Source of the DNA: Eurosta solidaginis
Lineage: Eukaryota; Arthropoda; Insecta; Diptera; Tephritidae
Reading direction: 5' to 3'
Assembly (NCBI RefSeq): GCF_040869045.1
Contig: NC_090321.1
Coordinates: 183,305,596-183,369,595, forward strand
DNA: 64,000 nt
Of the stretch, positions 10,262-22,518 are shown piece by piece. Every line of letters begins with the position of its first letter. The stretch's first letter is position 1. The notes under the pieces are model-generated. The model made no database searches. It was not told the DNA's origin and was given only the letters and a program-made list of their open reading frames with translations. A program made the translations under genes and the position numbers.

Positions 10262-11330
10262 GACGAACAGACTACCTGATCCCCTATCTGCGCTTCGAGG
10301 GCGATCTTAAGGCCACAATAGAGATGGACGGTTGGCGCAAGCGTGCTCAAATGGCGGACGGGGCGATACATGCGTACACAGATGGTTCCAAAGTAGTGGA
10401 AGGAGTAAGGTCTGCTGTGCTAATCCGGAAATAAACAGATCCTACAGGCTGCCGGATTACTGTAGCGTTTTCCAAGCGGAAATAGTAGCCGTAACCAAAG
10501 CAGTAGAAACTCTGGAAGAAAATAGCCCAAGCTGCAATCGTGTTAACTTTTATACTGACAGTGAAGCAGCAATTACTTAAGGCAGTAATATTGCATAGCA
10601 CAGCATCTAAATGTGTGTTAGGGTGTAAGCAGTCCCTGGAGAGAATCGGGACAGGGAGAAGCATACATCTATATTGGGTCCCAGGGCATATGGGAATAGA
10701 TGGGAATGGAAAAGCGGATGAATTAGCTAAGGCGCATGCCTTGAAGATGGCTCCGTAGACGTCCTAATTATACTGGGCGAAATTAAGCTAAGGCGAGAGG
10801 TGCACATGATCGACCTAGCAGGAAAGGCGTGGGTTCAAGCGCGGGGCTGTAAAGTGTCGAAAATTATGTGCAGGTCTTACAACCTTAGACCAACAAAGTT
10901 GCTTCTATCATTAAAAAGAGAGGACTGTAGACTAATGACGGGTATTCTGACTGGACACTGCCTTCTGGCGTCACATGCCTTTAAATTAGGCTTGGTCAGT
11001 GATAGCAGATGCAGGAAGTGCGGGCTGGAGGAGGAAACGATAGCACGTTCTGTGCTCTTGCCCGCGCTTGTAAGGCTAAGACTCCAGCTATTAGGAGTGA
11101 TACAGCTGTCAGATCTAGAAGGAGCAAGTGGCTTGAATCTTGGGAAGCTTCTAGTATTTTCCAAGAGGACGGAGTTATTTTATAACATAGGTCGTGGTTT
11201 TTGATAGGTTTTTTCAGTTTAGTCGTTAAATCAAACTTCTGGTAACAGTACGGATTTATTCAGTATATGTGAGGTCCTCATGGACTGGTTGAACTGGCAA
11301 ACTAACCTGACCTAGAAATGTTTATTTACG
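10262..11330 (+). pseudogene. LOA-type retrotransposon 3' end with decayed RNase H
   Basis: The plus strand encodes pieces of a type I RNase H: AYTDGSKVVEG near 10370, VFQAEIVAVTKAVETLEE near 10470, FYTDSEAAIT near 10550 and LYWVPGHMGIDGNGKADELA near 10670. Then comes the C-terminal region of such elements (MTGILTGHCLLASHAFKLG, CRKCGLEEET). At least three frame breaks or stops interrupt it. The non-coding 3' end runs to about 11330, with a degenerate CTAACCTGACC tail near 11305. Reverse transcriptase is absent, so this is a 5'-truncated, old copy. Confidence 0.7.
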
Positions 11331-11805
11331 TTCAATTTTGTTAATACACATACTAAGTACTTTAGAAAGCCATAAACAAAAATAAACAAATTTGTGTTTT
11401 ATTCAAAATAGTTAATTACTTTATTTTTTGTTTATGCGTTTAAATTAAATTCCCATTCTCTTGCAAACGAATCTCTTTTTTACTGCTGATAAGATTTTAT
11501 TTACTATTTTTGTGACCGCATTTAGATGATCGTTTATTGTCTATTTACATATGTACGTACATATATATTTGTTCTCATCTCTTGTTGTATGTTTTGATAT
11601 ATTTGTATATTTCTTCTTGCGGGAAAAACCTTTTGCTGAGAGTAGACATATTGGCGGCTGGTGATGAGTTCTAAAAAGGAAAGATACCCGGAGTTCGCAT
11701 ATACCACATGTGTGAAATTATTTAATGAAAAACTATGGAACTTTCATTCTCATTCATAAGAAATCATAGAACTTTAACCGGTTTTAAAGCGAATAATCAG
11801 TTGGG
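11331..11805. other. intergenic, no gene seen
   Basis: AT-rich unique DNA between two retroelement remnants. No repeat or coding signal that I recognise. Confidence 0.4.
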
Positions 11806-12990
11806 TTAGGTTAGGTTAAGAGGACATGCTTGGGTATTTTCCCACACTTCCACTCGGAGTTATTTTCGTGAATTGTGAGTGCCCTCAGTAAGTGCAGGGT
11901 GGCGGCACATTCGTTGAACCCCATTACCTCCTAGTGGTCCTCAACAAACCACTTGCTTTCCCTGCTGAACCCAAGTATGAGCGAGATGTCCACCATCCCA
12001 ACTTCTGTCAGGCTGTCGAAGAACCGTGCACCCAAAAATCTGTGCCTTCCTCGGCAGAGAAAGTGGTCGATCGATTCCTCTTTTTCCTCCTGACAACTTC
12101 TGCAGACGGAGCTTGTTGGTATTCGCCACCGTCGGAGCATTGGAGCGATAGCACAATGACCTGTGATGATATCCGTAAGTACCCCCATAGCGGATTTGTT
12201 CAGTTTGAGAAGGAAGCTGGTGCCTTTCCTATCCAAGCATGGCCATAAGGACCTTGAGACTTCGCAGTCAACCGTGTTGGTCCATAGCAAGTCCGTTGGC
12301 CTGTGCTCATATTCCTCGATTCTCCCCAGGAGATAACCCAGCGGTGGTCGGACGGAGCTGCCCAAATCGGAACCTTTCCTAGCCATCTCATAAGCGAGTT
12401 CATTCCCTTCAATACTGCTTTGCTCAGGGACCCAGAAAAGGGAGACATTGAGATGCGTTATAAAAGCCAATGGGCCTCGTCCCTTCCGCACTATATCCGA
12501 TTTTATCATGCTGGACTCAAATGCCCTTAAGGCGGATTGATTGTCAACAAAGATCATTACGTTGGTGTCGGAGACCATACAATCTTAAAGCAGCTTTGCT
12601 GCTCTGTCTATGGCATAAAACTCGGTCTGGAATACACTACATGCGACAGGAAGCTGGAATGAAGTACTTAACTGTAGATGTATTGAGTACATCCCAGCTC
12701 CAGTTATCTTTTTGAAATTTTCGATCCGTTGGTGTAGATTGTAATACCCCTGCCATTGCCTAAGCCTTCTTCCCATTCATCCCTTGAAGGATATCGTATG
12801 TTCTGAACCTAGAACCGACGGCATCACGGTGGTTTTGGATGTTAGGCCAGTTATTATTCCGTTTGATTGTCCCTTCGTCATATCGTCTAGAATCGTCGCG
12901 TGTCCGTGGTTAGCTGATTTCCACATGTTGGACTCTCTTAGTCGTAGAACTTCATTTGCTGCTAATCCCTGCATTATCAATTTCGACAAA
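11806..12990 (-). pseudogene. LOA-type retrotransposon 3' end, second remnant
   Basis: Minus-strand frames encode the end of the RT region (LIMQGLAANEVLRLRES, 12777-12989), then SVFQTEFYAIDRAAKLL, IFVDNQSALRAF, LFWVPEQSSIEGNELAYEMA and CRSCQEEKEESIDHFLC (11931-12578): RNase H followed by the Cys/His C-terminal motif. The normal GHS/GHA of the WVPGH motif is EQS here, and frames shift at about 12580 and 12776. The 3' end carries CCTAA repeats (TTAGG on plus, 11807-11820), the same tail as the full element at 52274-58110. Truncated just after the polymerase domain. Confidence 0.72.
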
Positions 12991-13139
12991 ATTTGTTCAA
13001 GTGAGGAAATAAAAAAATTGTTTTAAAATAGGAAATAATGAGATCAAGGCTAAAGCGGTTTCCGAATAATATTGAAATATAGAAAAATATAAAAAGTAAA
13101 AAACAAGTTCTTGCCGCGATTTAGCTCCTAGATTTAGGC

Positions 13140-13515
13140 CCTGCTTTTTTATTTTTTTCTATGAATTGGAGGGACGGGACCTACCCGGCAGCTGCAAGGT
13201 AGATGAATTTTAACTGAGAAGCTTTTTTTCTAGCTGCAAAAAACTGTTTCTAAATTTTCGATGTCCGAGAATGGAACCCAGGAACTAGGGCGTGGAAGGC
13301 GTTGTACGTTCTCACGTTCTCTAAACGTCCGAATAACAACTTTAATTAAAATAAATACTTGTTAGTGCTATTTACCTATGAGGAGATTTAAGACACTTGC
13401 AGTGTTCGCCAAACGACTTCCCGCTTAGAAAAACTTGTTCCTAATTGAAAAAAATAAATAAAAATTTAATTAAGATATTGCTTTGCCCGGGACTTGAATC
13501 CAGGACCATGGAGGC
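13140..13515 (-). repeat. two diverged SINE fragments
   Basis: 13155-13300 matches GGACGGGACCTAC, GCTGCAAGG and an AGAATGGAACCCAGG box. 13385-13515 matches GAGGAGATTTAAG, the CGCTTAGAAAAA core and TTGCTTTGCCCGGGACTTGAATCC. Both are partial and old copies of the family at 22519-22889. Confidence 0.5.
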
Positions 13516-13688
13516 AGCAACTTTAGTAATGTATCTATGTATTGCTTGTCGAAAATACTTGTAATTGGCTTAGATATACGTCTGAGTGTTGAGAAAATTA
13601 TGACTCTGAACCTAGCACCCGCTTCAAAGAGCTAAAAACCTAAGGAACCAATCCGAAAGTGAAAAATAATAAAAAAAATGTTTAAGTT
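13516..13688. other. no gene seen
   Basis: Short AT-rich spacer with no recognisable feature. Confidence 0.3.
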
Positions 13689-14058
13689 AAACGGTTTTAT
13701 TGAAAACAATACTTACACGAAGTAATAATAATACTAAAAGCTGGAAATTTATTAGGTAGGTCCTAGGTACTAGTCATCACACTCCTCACCAATCTAGGGC
13801 GTTGATCAGCCAATTAAATAAAAGCCTTGGGTGCGTGAAATTTCTAAAAATGTGAGGCGTAGCATAACCTGATTAAGGTTCAGTTGGTCTTGACTATAAA
13901 TAGAAATTTTACACGTCCAGCGCTTTTATTTAATTGTCTGATAAACGTCCTAGATTGATGAGGAGTGTGTTGACTAGTACCTAGGACCTACCTAATTATT
14001 TTCTAGCTTTTAGTATTATTATTACTTCATGTAAGTATTGTTTTCAATAAAACCGTTT
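13689..14058. mobile_element. foldback element (AAACGGTTTTATT ends), long palindrome
   Basis: The arm 13689-13835 is the near-exact reverse complement of 13925-14058: AAACGGTTTTATTGAAAAC, AGTAATAATAATACTAAAA, AGGTAGGTCCTAGGTACTAG and CACTCCTC are all mirrored. The centre holds CATAACCTGATTAAGG. The right arm and centre recur at 26830-27084. No protein. Confidence 0.75.
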
Positions 14059-14289
14059 AACTTAAAATTTGTTTTTTAAATTATTTTATTTTCAAGTTTT
14101 TAGTCTTTATTTAATTCCCCATTATTTCTCATTCTATTTAGTTCATTTAGTGACTCATTATTACAAGGACTCTTTCCTGAAAATTTGTTACAATCTAAGT
14201 CCTCAATACATAATCCTTCCAAAGACTTTACTCGACTCTGCGCCAAGTATGCTTGTCCCTCCTCCAACTCCAAAATATTTCGATGTCAC

Positions 14290-14676
14290 TCTAGGGGCGA
14301 TTTTTTATTCATAGGTCGCTTTCTATTCTTGTATGTATTATGTGTTCGAAATATGAGTCAAATCGAACCACAAATACGATTTCTCGATCCTTGCGCCACC
14401 TAGCGGCGATATTTTTTCATAGGTCGCTTTCTATTCTTGTATGTATTATGTGTTCCAAATATGAGCCAAATCGGACCACAAATACGATTTTGGTGAATAT
14501 CTCGATCCTTGCGCTACCTAGCGGCGACTTTTTCTTATTATTGCATTGTCGTCGGCTACTAAACTATATTGCAAGTTTCAAGCTTGTAGCTTATCCTGAA
14601 GTTACTTAAATTTCAATTACAAAAAAAGTGCTGCCTGTCCAACCAGCCTGTCAAGTCAACCTAAATAAAACCGTTT
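14290..14676. repeat. companion half of the AAACGGTTTTATT element
   Basis: Two tandem units of about 115 bases (CATAGGTCGCTTTCTATTC, TTGTATGTATTATGTGTTC, CGATCCTTGCGCYACCTAGC) are followed by GTCAAGTCAACCTAAATAAA and CCGTTT at 14676. The same block is found, reverse-complemented, at 26530-26820. It is separated from 13689-14058 by about 230 bases of AT-rich DNA. Confidence 0.65.
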
Positions 14677-15874
14677 AAAAACGTTTCGAACCGCTGAACA
14701 GAACCGATAATATTTTTCGAAATTTAATTATACTAAGTACTATGGATGTAGGTAGGTCTCTGAAATTAATACAACAACAAGATTCACCACAAAAAATCAC
14801 GTTATTTGAATGTTAATCTTGAATTACGTTTTTGTATTTAACAAACAATATACAATGGCACACTTTCACTTGTTTACTGTTTTTGATAAAAATAATATTT
14901 AAAAAAAGTTACTCATACGCCCCCGTCTACATAAAATTATTGCGCACACATACATACATACAAACGTACGACTGCTATGACCTCAAAAACAAATTCTTTA
15001 ATGCAGGAGTGATTTATGTAAAAGTTGCTAAGTGGACATATATGTTTTCATCTAACAACAAAAAAATATCTAATATCATCTAGAACAAACAATATTTCCG
15101 CATCGCAACTTGCCCTATATCTAACGCATCTGTCCAGCTTAACTTTTTTATTTTGCAGAATTTTTTCGCGTGCTTGATTGGTTTTACATTCAGCAATAAT
15201 TTTTTTTTATTTAAGTATAAAACCAGACAAAAATCACATATATTTATGCATAGATATTTACAAAATATGTACATATATATGAAAATATGGAATAACAAAA
15301 CAGCTGATTGAAATGATTTGGCAGATTGCGTGGGTAATATCAACATCAACAAACCGCCCAAGAGCGTGGAAAGGCAAACCGGTTAAGTGACATGACAGTA
15401 TTATTGTTGTTGCGTCGCTAAAAATCGCAACAAAATATAAACAAATGAATAAATAAAATGTTCTTAGTGCGATCACCATTTGAGATATATCACTTACGGG
15501 TAGATTAGAGCGTAGCGAAAAAGAACTAAAAAAAACATTTTTGTAAATCAGTTTTGAAAAAAAAAAATTAATTAATTAAATAATTTGGCGCAGGAGGGAA
15601 TAGTTAATTTTTTAGCTCTAAATATATGAATATGTAGGAGTAATATTAAGTATATGGGTCTTATAAACCGAGGTGTCTTCAATAATTAAAAATCGGAACT
15701 ATAGAGATTATTTTTTGGCATAATTTTGAGATGATTTCCGATAGTTTTCGGTATAATTCAATACTATCACTTGATAATTACCGTGATATTTCTGCATAAT
15801 TTGTTGGCCTTTTAGCGAAGTTTACAGAACTATTTTCTGATCATTTGGGCTATTTCGTTACCTTATAAAGATAA
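14677..15874. other. intergenic, no gene seen
   Basis: AT-rich and apparently unique. 15700-15860 contains a few words (ATAATTTTGAGATGATTTCCG, TTTCTGCATAATTTG) of the degenerate TTCGGGATCATTT-type sequence better seen at 49910-50300. Confidence 0.4.
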
Positions 15875-17127
15875 GAATGAAGCCCACCGTGATCCGGCTG
15901 ATTGGACCTTATCCGTGCGGCTTCAGACCTGGTAAATCTACCATCGACCAGATTTTCACAATGCGCCAAATCTTGGAAAAAACCCGTGAAAAGAGAATCT
16001 ACGCACATCACCTCTTCGTCGACTTTAAAGCCGCCTTCGGCAGCACGAAAGGGAGCTGCCCATATGCCGCTATGTCTGAATTAGATTTCTCCGCAAAACT
16101 TATGCAAAATGACATTGAGGAACACCATCAGCTTAGTCAGAATTGGGAAGAACCTCTCCGAGCCGTTCGAAACTAAACGAGGTTTCAGACAGGGTGACCC
16201 CCTATCGTGCGATTTCTTTAATTTGATGCTGGAGAAAATTATACTAGCTGCAGAACTTAACCGCATTGGAACAATATTCTATAAAGCGTGCAATTACTGG
16301 CATATGCTGATGGCATTGATATCATCGGCCTAAACACCCGCGCTGTTAGTTCTGCTTACTCCAATCTGGAAAAAGAAGCGGTAAAGATGGGTTTGATGGT
16401 GAATGAGGACAAAACGAAGTACCTGCTGTCATCGAGCAAAGAGTCAGCGCATACGAGCCTTGGCAACCACGCTACTGTTGGCAGTCATAATTTCGAAATA
16501 GTAAAAGACTTCGTTTATTTGGGAACCAGCATCAACACTAGCAACAACATCTGCACTGAAATCCAGCGAAGAATCAATCTTTCCAATAAATTTTACTTTG
16601 GACTAGGTAGGCAGTTGAAAAGGAAAGTCCTCTATCGGCGAACGAAAATCATACTCTACAAGTCACTTATCGTACCCGTCCTGCTATATGGGGCAGAAGC
16701 ATGGACCATGACAACAGCAGATGAAGCGGCTTTGGGAGTGTTCGAGAGAAAAGTTCTTCGAAAGATTTATGGACCTCTTCGCGTTGGCGATGGCGAGTAC
16801 AGAAGAAGATTTAATGATGAGCTGTACGAGCTATACGCAGACATAAACATAGTCCAGCTAATTAAAACGCAGCGGCTGCGCTAGCTAGGCCATGTTATGG
16901 GAATGAAAGATGATGCTCCGGCCAAGAAAGTGCTTCTGTCGGAACCCGCCTATGGAAGCAGAGGTAGAGGGCGGCCCCACTCCGTTGGAAGGACCAGGTC
17001 GAAAACGATTTAAACTCCCTTGGTGTGACCAATTGGCGCCGGTTGGCGGAGCGAAGGAGCGACTGGCGCGCCTTGTTGGACGACCATAACCGTTTAGACG
17101 GTTAATCGCCAACTAAGTAAGTAAGTA
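15875..17127 (+). mobile_element. RTE-type non-LTR retrotransposon, 5'-truncated copy 2
   Basis: Longer but more damaged than copy 1. It encodes GPYPCGFRPGKSTIDQIF, HHLFVDFKAAF, FETKRGFRQGDPLSCDFFN, then [28 protein letters not shown] and GRGRPHSVG (shifted). Frameshifts lie near 16060-16110, 16285 (one base lost versus copy 1) and 16977 (one C lost). The polymerase box reads YADGID rather than YADDID, and a TAG (16882-16884) sits where copy 1 has TGA. The tail is (TAAG)n. A probable 8-bp duplication AAAGATAA flanks it at 15867-15874 and 17128-17135. Confidence 0.83.
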
Positions 17128-17135
17128 AAAGATAA

Positions 17136-17436
17136 TACGGGAATTGTTTTCCACAAAATTTCGCTGTGGTGCTCAGGATCAATTTGGGGTTATGTATTTC
17201 CTGTTTGATTTCTGGATAACTTGGGGCTACATATTTCAAAACCGTTTTAAAATTGTATTCGGGATCATTGCGAAACAGTTTGGGTACTATTTGGGATTGT
17301 TTTCGGTATTATTTCGCAACCGTTTCGAAATGACTTCACGCAAATTCGGGATTGTCTAAGGATCATTTCTATACTAATTCGGGACTGTTTCGTGATCATT
17401 ATACACATTTTATTTTCCTTGTGCGTTTTTATTTTT
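17136..17436. repeat. degenerate TTCGGGATYRTTT-type sequence
   Basis: Loose reiteration of short words such as TTCGGGATTGT, ATTTCGCAACCG, GGATCATTTC and CGGGACTGTTTCG. The same style of sequence is seen at 45890-46200, 49910-50300 and 59650-59950. No unit length is fixed. Confidence 0.45.
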
Positions 17437-19040
17437 TATACTCAGTTGAGCAGAGCTCACAGAGTATATTAACTTTGATTTGATAACGGTTGGTTGTACA
17501 GGTATAAAGGAATCGAGATAGATATAGACTTCCATATATCAAAATCATCAGTATCGAAAAAAAATTCGATTGAGCCATGTCCGTCCGTCCGTCTTGTCCG
17601 TTAACACGATAACTTGAGTAAATTTTGAGGTATCTTGATGAAATTTGGTATGTAGGTTCCTGGGCACTCATCTCACTCTAAAATAGACGATATCGGACAA
17701 TAACCACGCCCACTTTTTCGATATGGAAAATTTCGAAAAATCGAAAAATTCATTACCAAATACGGATTAAGCGATGAAACTTGGTAAGTTAGTTGAACTT
17801 ATGACGCAGAATAGAAAAATGGTAAAATTTTGGACAATGGGCGTGGCACCGCCCACTTTTAAAAGAAGGTAATTTAGAAGTTTTGCAAGCTGTTATTTGG
17901 CAGTCGTTGAAGATATCATGATGAAATTTGGCAGGAACGTTACTATTATTACTATATGTCTGCTTACTAAAAATTAGCAAAATCGGAGAACGACCACGCC
18001 CACTTTTAAAAAAAAATTGTTTTTTAATTCAAATTTTAAAAGAAAACTTAATATCTTTACAGTATATAAGTAAATTATGCCAACATTCAACTCCAGTAAT
18101 GATATGGTGCAACAAAATACAAAAATAAAAGAAAATTTCAAAATGGGCGTGGCTCCGCCTTTTTTCATTTAATTTGTCTAGGATACTTTTAATGCCATAA
18201 GTCGAACAAAAATTTACCAATCCTTGTGAAATTTGGTAGAGGCTTAGATTCTAGGACGATAACTGTTTTCTGTGAAAAAGGGCGAAATCGGTTGAAGCTG
18301 CGCCCAGTTTTTATACACAGTCGACCGTCTGTTCTTCCGCTCGGCCTTTAACACGATAACTTGAGCAAAAATCGATATATCTTTACTAAACTCAGTTCAC
18401 GTACTTATCTGAACTCACTTTGTATTGGTGTAAAAAATGGCCGAAATCCAACTATGACCACGCCCACTTTTTCGATATCGAAAATTACGAAAAATGAAAA
18501 AAATGCCATAATTATATACCAAATACGAAAAAAGGGATGAAACACGGTAATTGTATTGGTCTATTGACGCAAAATATAACTTTAGAAAAAAACTTGGTAA
18601 AATGGGTGTGACACCTACCATATTAAGTAGAAGAAAATGAAAAAGTTTTGCAGGGCGAAATCAAAAGCCCTTGGAATCTTGGAAGGAATACTGCTCGTGG
18701 TATTACATATATAAATAAATTAGCGGTACCCGACAGATGAAGTTCTGGATCACCCTGGCCCACATTTTGGTCGATATCTCGAAAACGCCTTCACATATAC
18801 AACTAAGGGCCACTCCCTTTTAAAACCCTCATTAATACCTTTAATTTGATACCCATATTGTACAAACACATTATAGAGTCACCACTGGTCCACGTTTATG
18901 GCGATATCTCGAAAAAGCGTCCACATATAGAACTAAGGCCCACTCCTTTTTAAAATACTCATCAACACCTTTCATTTGATACCCATATCGTACAAAAAAA
19001 TTCTAGAGTCACCCCTGGTCCACCTTTATGGCGATATCTC
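17437..19040 (-). repeat. Helentron-like family A element, truncated
   Basis: Starts TATACTCAGTTGAGCAGAG, followed by a GTCY tetranucleotide run (17579-17602), the GATAACTTGAGTAAATTTTG block, several CCACGCCCACTTTT boxes and finally about two and a half units of the 130-bp satellite from 18740 to 19040, where it stops abruptly. It is the reverse complement of 21500-23160. The presence of GTCY repeats fits the mini-me/Helentron class described in Diptera; that assignment is inferred. Confidence 0.7.
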
Positions 19041-19972
19041 CTTATAAAATGGTACTCTAGTATATGCCTGAATTTGCGTAAATATAGGGAAAATTTAAAA
19101 CTCGTTTTTCAAAATTATGTTGCAAAAATATTTCATGCACTTGGAGGATATGTTAAACTTATATTTTTTTCGATCCGCTCTAATCCAATAATTGTGTACA
19201 CAGAATTAGTTTGTCTATAAACGAGATTAAGTCCAATTTGGTATTTGGATTAATATGCTCATTAGGGTGGCCCTTCGTTGTATGGAGGGAAAAAAAGTGT
19301 TTGGATTCTTGATTTCACCCCCTAAAAATTTGCGAATAGCTCAAAAACGAATATATACAAAGTTTTAGGCCAATCAAAAAAGATTTGGAGGTGGCGCAAA
19401 GGGTTTGAAATCCTAAAAAATTACGAATTTTTACAATTTCGTGTTTCAGGTTTCCATATTTCTAAACCCTACGAAAATGTACCGCTTTTCCATACTGTAA
19501 TAAGATCTGTATTTTGTTGCTTTTCTAAAATGGCCACAATCTTCAAAATCGATCGATCAATAATTGAGTTACAGGGCACAATATATATATATATATAGCT
19601 TTGGACAAACAAATATGAAAAGTAAATTAAGTCTATGCAAATGTGTTTATAAGTGAATCGTGGTATTCGTGTAGAAAACGCTCAAATAAACTTTTTTATA
19701 CACAAATACATATATCCCTTGAAACCAAACTTGAAGTTTATTTATTTTAAAAAGTACACACATATATTTTTTTATAAATTTTCTTTCGAAATGCGTGATG
19801 CCACAACAAATTTAAGCCTACACTGCAACTTGTTCTTGCTACAAGCATGTCGAAAGAAATTAAAACAAGTAAGGAAGGTTAAGTTCGGGTATAACCGAAC
19901 ATTACATACTCAGTTGAGAGCTATGGTAACAACATAAGGGAAAATAGCCATGTAGGAAAATGAACTGAGGGA

Positions 19973-21530
19973 AACCCTGGAATGTGTTTGTATGACATGC
20001 GTATCAAATGAAAGGCATTAAAGAGTATTTTATGAAGGAGTGGGCCATAGTTCTATAGGTGGACGCCATTTAGGGATATAGCCATAAAGGTGGATCAGGG
20101 TTGACTCTAGAATGCGTTTGTACGATATGGGCACCAAATGAAAGGTGTTAATGAGTATTTTAAAATGGAGTAATCCTTAGTTCCAGGTGGATGCCGTTAC
20201 GAGATATCGCCATATAGGTGGACCAGAGGTGACCCTAGAATTTGTTTGTACAATATGGGTATCAAAAGAAAGGTGTTAATGAATATTTTAAAAGGGAGTA
20301 ATCCTTAGTTCCATAGGTGGACGCCGTTTCGAGATATCGCCATAAAGGTGGACCAGGGGTGACCCTAGAATTTGTTTGTACAATATGGACATCAAACGAA
20401 TGGTTTTAATGAGTATTTTAAAAGGGAGTGGGCCTTAGTTCTATAGGTGGATGTCGTTTCGAAATATCGCCATAAAAGTGGACCAGGGGTGACTCTAGAA
20501 TGTGTTTGTACGATATGGGTATCAAATTAAAGGTATTAATGAGGGTTTTAAAAGGGAGTGGTGGTTGTTGTATAGGTGGTCGCCTTTTCGAGATATCGCC
20601 ATAAAGGTGGACCAGGGGTGACTCTAGAATACGTTTGTACGATATGGGTATCAAATGAAAGGTGTTAATGAGTATTTTAAAAGGGATTAATCCTTAGTTC
20701 CATAGGTGGACGCCGTTTCGAGATATCGCCATAAAGGTGGACCAGGGGTGACCTAGAATTTGTTTGTACAATATGGGTATCAAAAGAAAGGTGTTAATGA
20801 GTATTTTAAAAGGGAGTAATCCTTAGTTCCATAGGTGGACGCCGTTTCGAGATATCGCCATAAAGGTGGACCAGGGGTGACCCTAGAATTTGTTTGTACA
20901 ATATGGGCATCAAACGAAAGGTGTTAATGAGTATTTTAAAAGGGAGTGGGCCTTAGTTCTATAGGTGGACGCCGTTTCGAATTATCGCCACAAAGGTGGA
21001 CCAGGGGTGACTCTAGAATGTGTTTGTACGATATGGGTATAAAATTAAAGGTATTAATGAGGGTTTTAAAAGGGAGTGGTGGTTGTTGTATAGGTGGTCG
21101 CATTTTCGAGATATCGCCATAAAGGTGGACCAGGGGTGACCCTAGAATTTGTTTGTACAATATGGGTATCAAAAGAAAGGTGTTAATGAGTATTTTAAAG
21201 GGGAGTATTCCTTAGTTCCATAGGTGGACGCCGTTTCGAGATATCGCCATAAAGGTGGGGCAGGGGTGACCCTAGAATTTGTTTGTACAATATGGGTATC
21301 AAAAGAAAGGTGTTAATGAGTATTTTAAAGGGGAGTATTCCTTAGTTCTATAGGTGGACGCCTTTTCGAGATATCGCCATAAAGGTGGACCAGCGGTGCT
21401 CTAGAATGAGTTTGTACGATATGGGTATCAAATTAAAGGTATTAATGAGAGTTTTAAAAGGGAGTGGTGGTAGCTGTATATGTGAAGGCGTTTTCCAGAT
21501 ATCGACCAAAATGTGGACCAGGGTGACCCA
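19973..21530 (+). repeat. 130-bp satellite array, about 12 units
   Basis: Unit starts fall at about 19973, 20102, 20231, 20361, 20491, 20620, 20750, 20879, 21009, 21138, 21268 and 21397, spacing 129-130. Each unit has CTAGAAT, TTTGTACRATATGGG, TTAATGAGTATTTTAAAAGG, TATAGGTGGACGCC and GATATCGCCATAAAGGTGG. Units differ in register variants that repeat every four units in 20102-21137. Confidence 0.9.
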
Positions 21531-22518
21531 GAACATTATCTGTTGGATACCGCTAATTTATTTATATATGTAATACCTGCCAAGATTTTTAAGGGTTTTT
21601 TATTTCGCCCTGCAGAACTTTTTCATTTTCTTCTACTTAATATGGTAGGTGTCACAACCATTTTATAAAGTTTTTTCTAAAGTTATATTTCGCGTCAATA
21701 AAACAATCCAATTATCTTACCATGTTTCATCCCTTTTTCGTATTTGGTATAGAATTATGGTATATTTTGAATTTTTTGTAATTTTCGATATCGAAAAAGT
21801 GGGCGTGGTCATAGTCGGATTTCGTTCATTTTTTATACCAAGATAAAGTGAGTTCAAGTAAGCACGTGAACTAAGTTCATTAAAGATATGTCGATTTTTG
21901 CTCAAGTTATCGTGTTAACGGCCATGCGGAAGGACAGACGGACGAATGTGTATAAAAACTGGGCGTGGCATCATCCGATTCCGCCCATTTTCACAGAAAA
22001 CAGTTAACGTCATAAAATCTATGCCCCTACCAAATTTCAAAAGGATTGTTTAATTTTTGTTCGACTTATGGCGTTAAAAGTATCCTAGACAAATTAAATG
22101 AAAAAGGGCGGAGCCACGCCCATTTTGAAATTTTATTTTATTTTTGTATTTTGTTGCACCACATCATTACTGGAGTTGAATGTTGACATAATTTACTTAT
22201 ATATTGTAAAGATATTAAAGTTTTTGTTAATATTTTACTTAAAAAAAATTTTTTTTTTAAAAGTGGGCATGGTCCTTCTCCGATTTTGCTAATTTTTATT
22301 AAGCGTACATATAGTAATAGGAGTAATGTTTCTGCCAAATTTCATCATGATATCTTCAACGACTGCCAAATTACAGCTTGCAAAATTTTAAATTACCTTC
22401 TTTTAAAAGTGGGCGGTGCCACGCCCATTGTCCAAAATTTTACTAATTTTCTATTCTGCGTTTTTCGGTTTTTCGAAATTTTCGATATCGAAAAAGTGGG
22501 CGTGGTTATAGTCCGATA

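Noticed and set aside
20418..21172. 78-codon open frames on minus with PPIQQPPLPFKTLINTF-type peptides
   Set aside because: Translations of the 130-bp satellite; the frame survives because units are alike.
19973..21530. CRISPR-like array
   Set aside because: Units abut without unique spacers, and the context is eukaryotic; it is a satellite.
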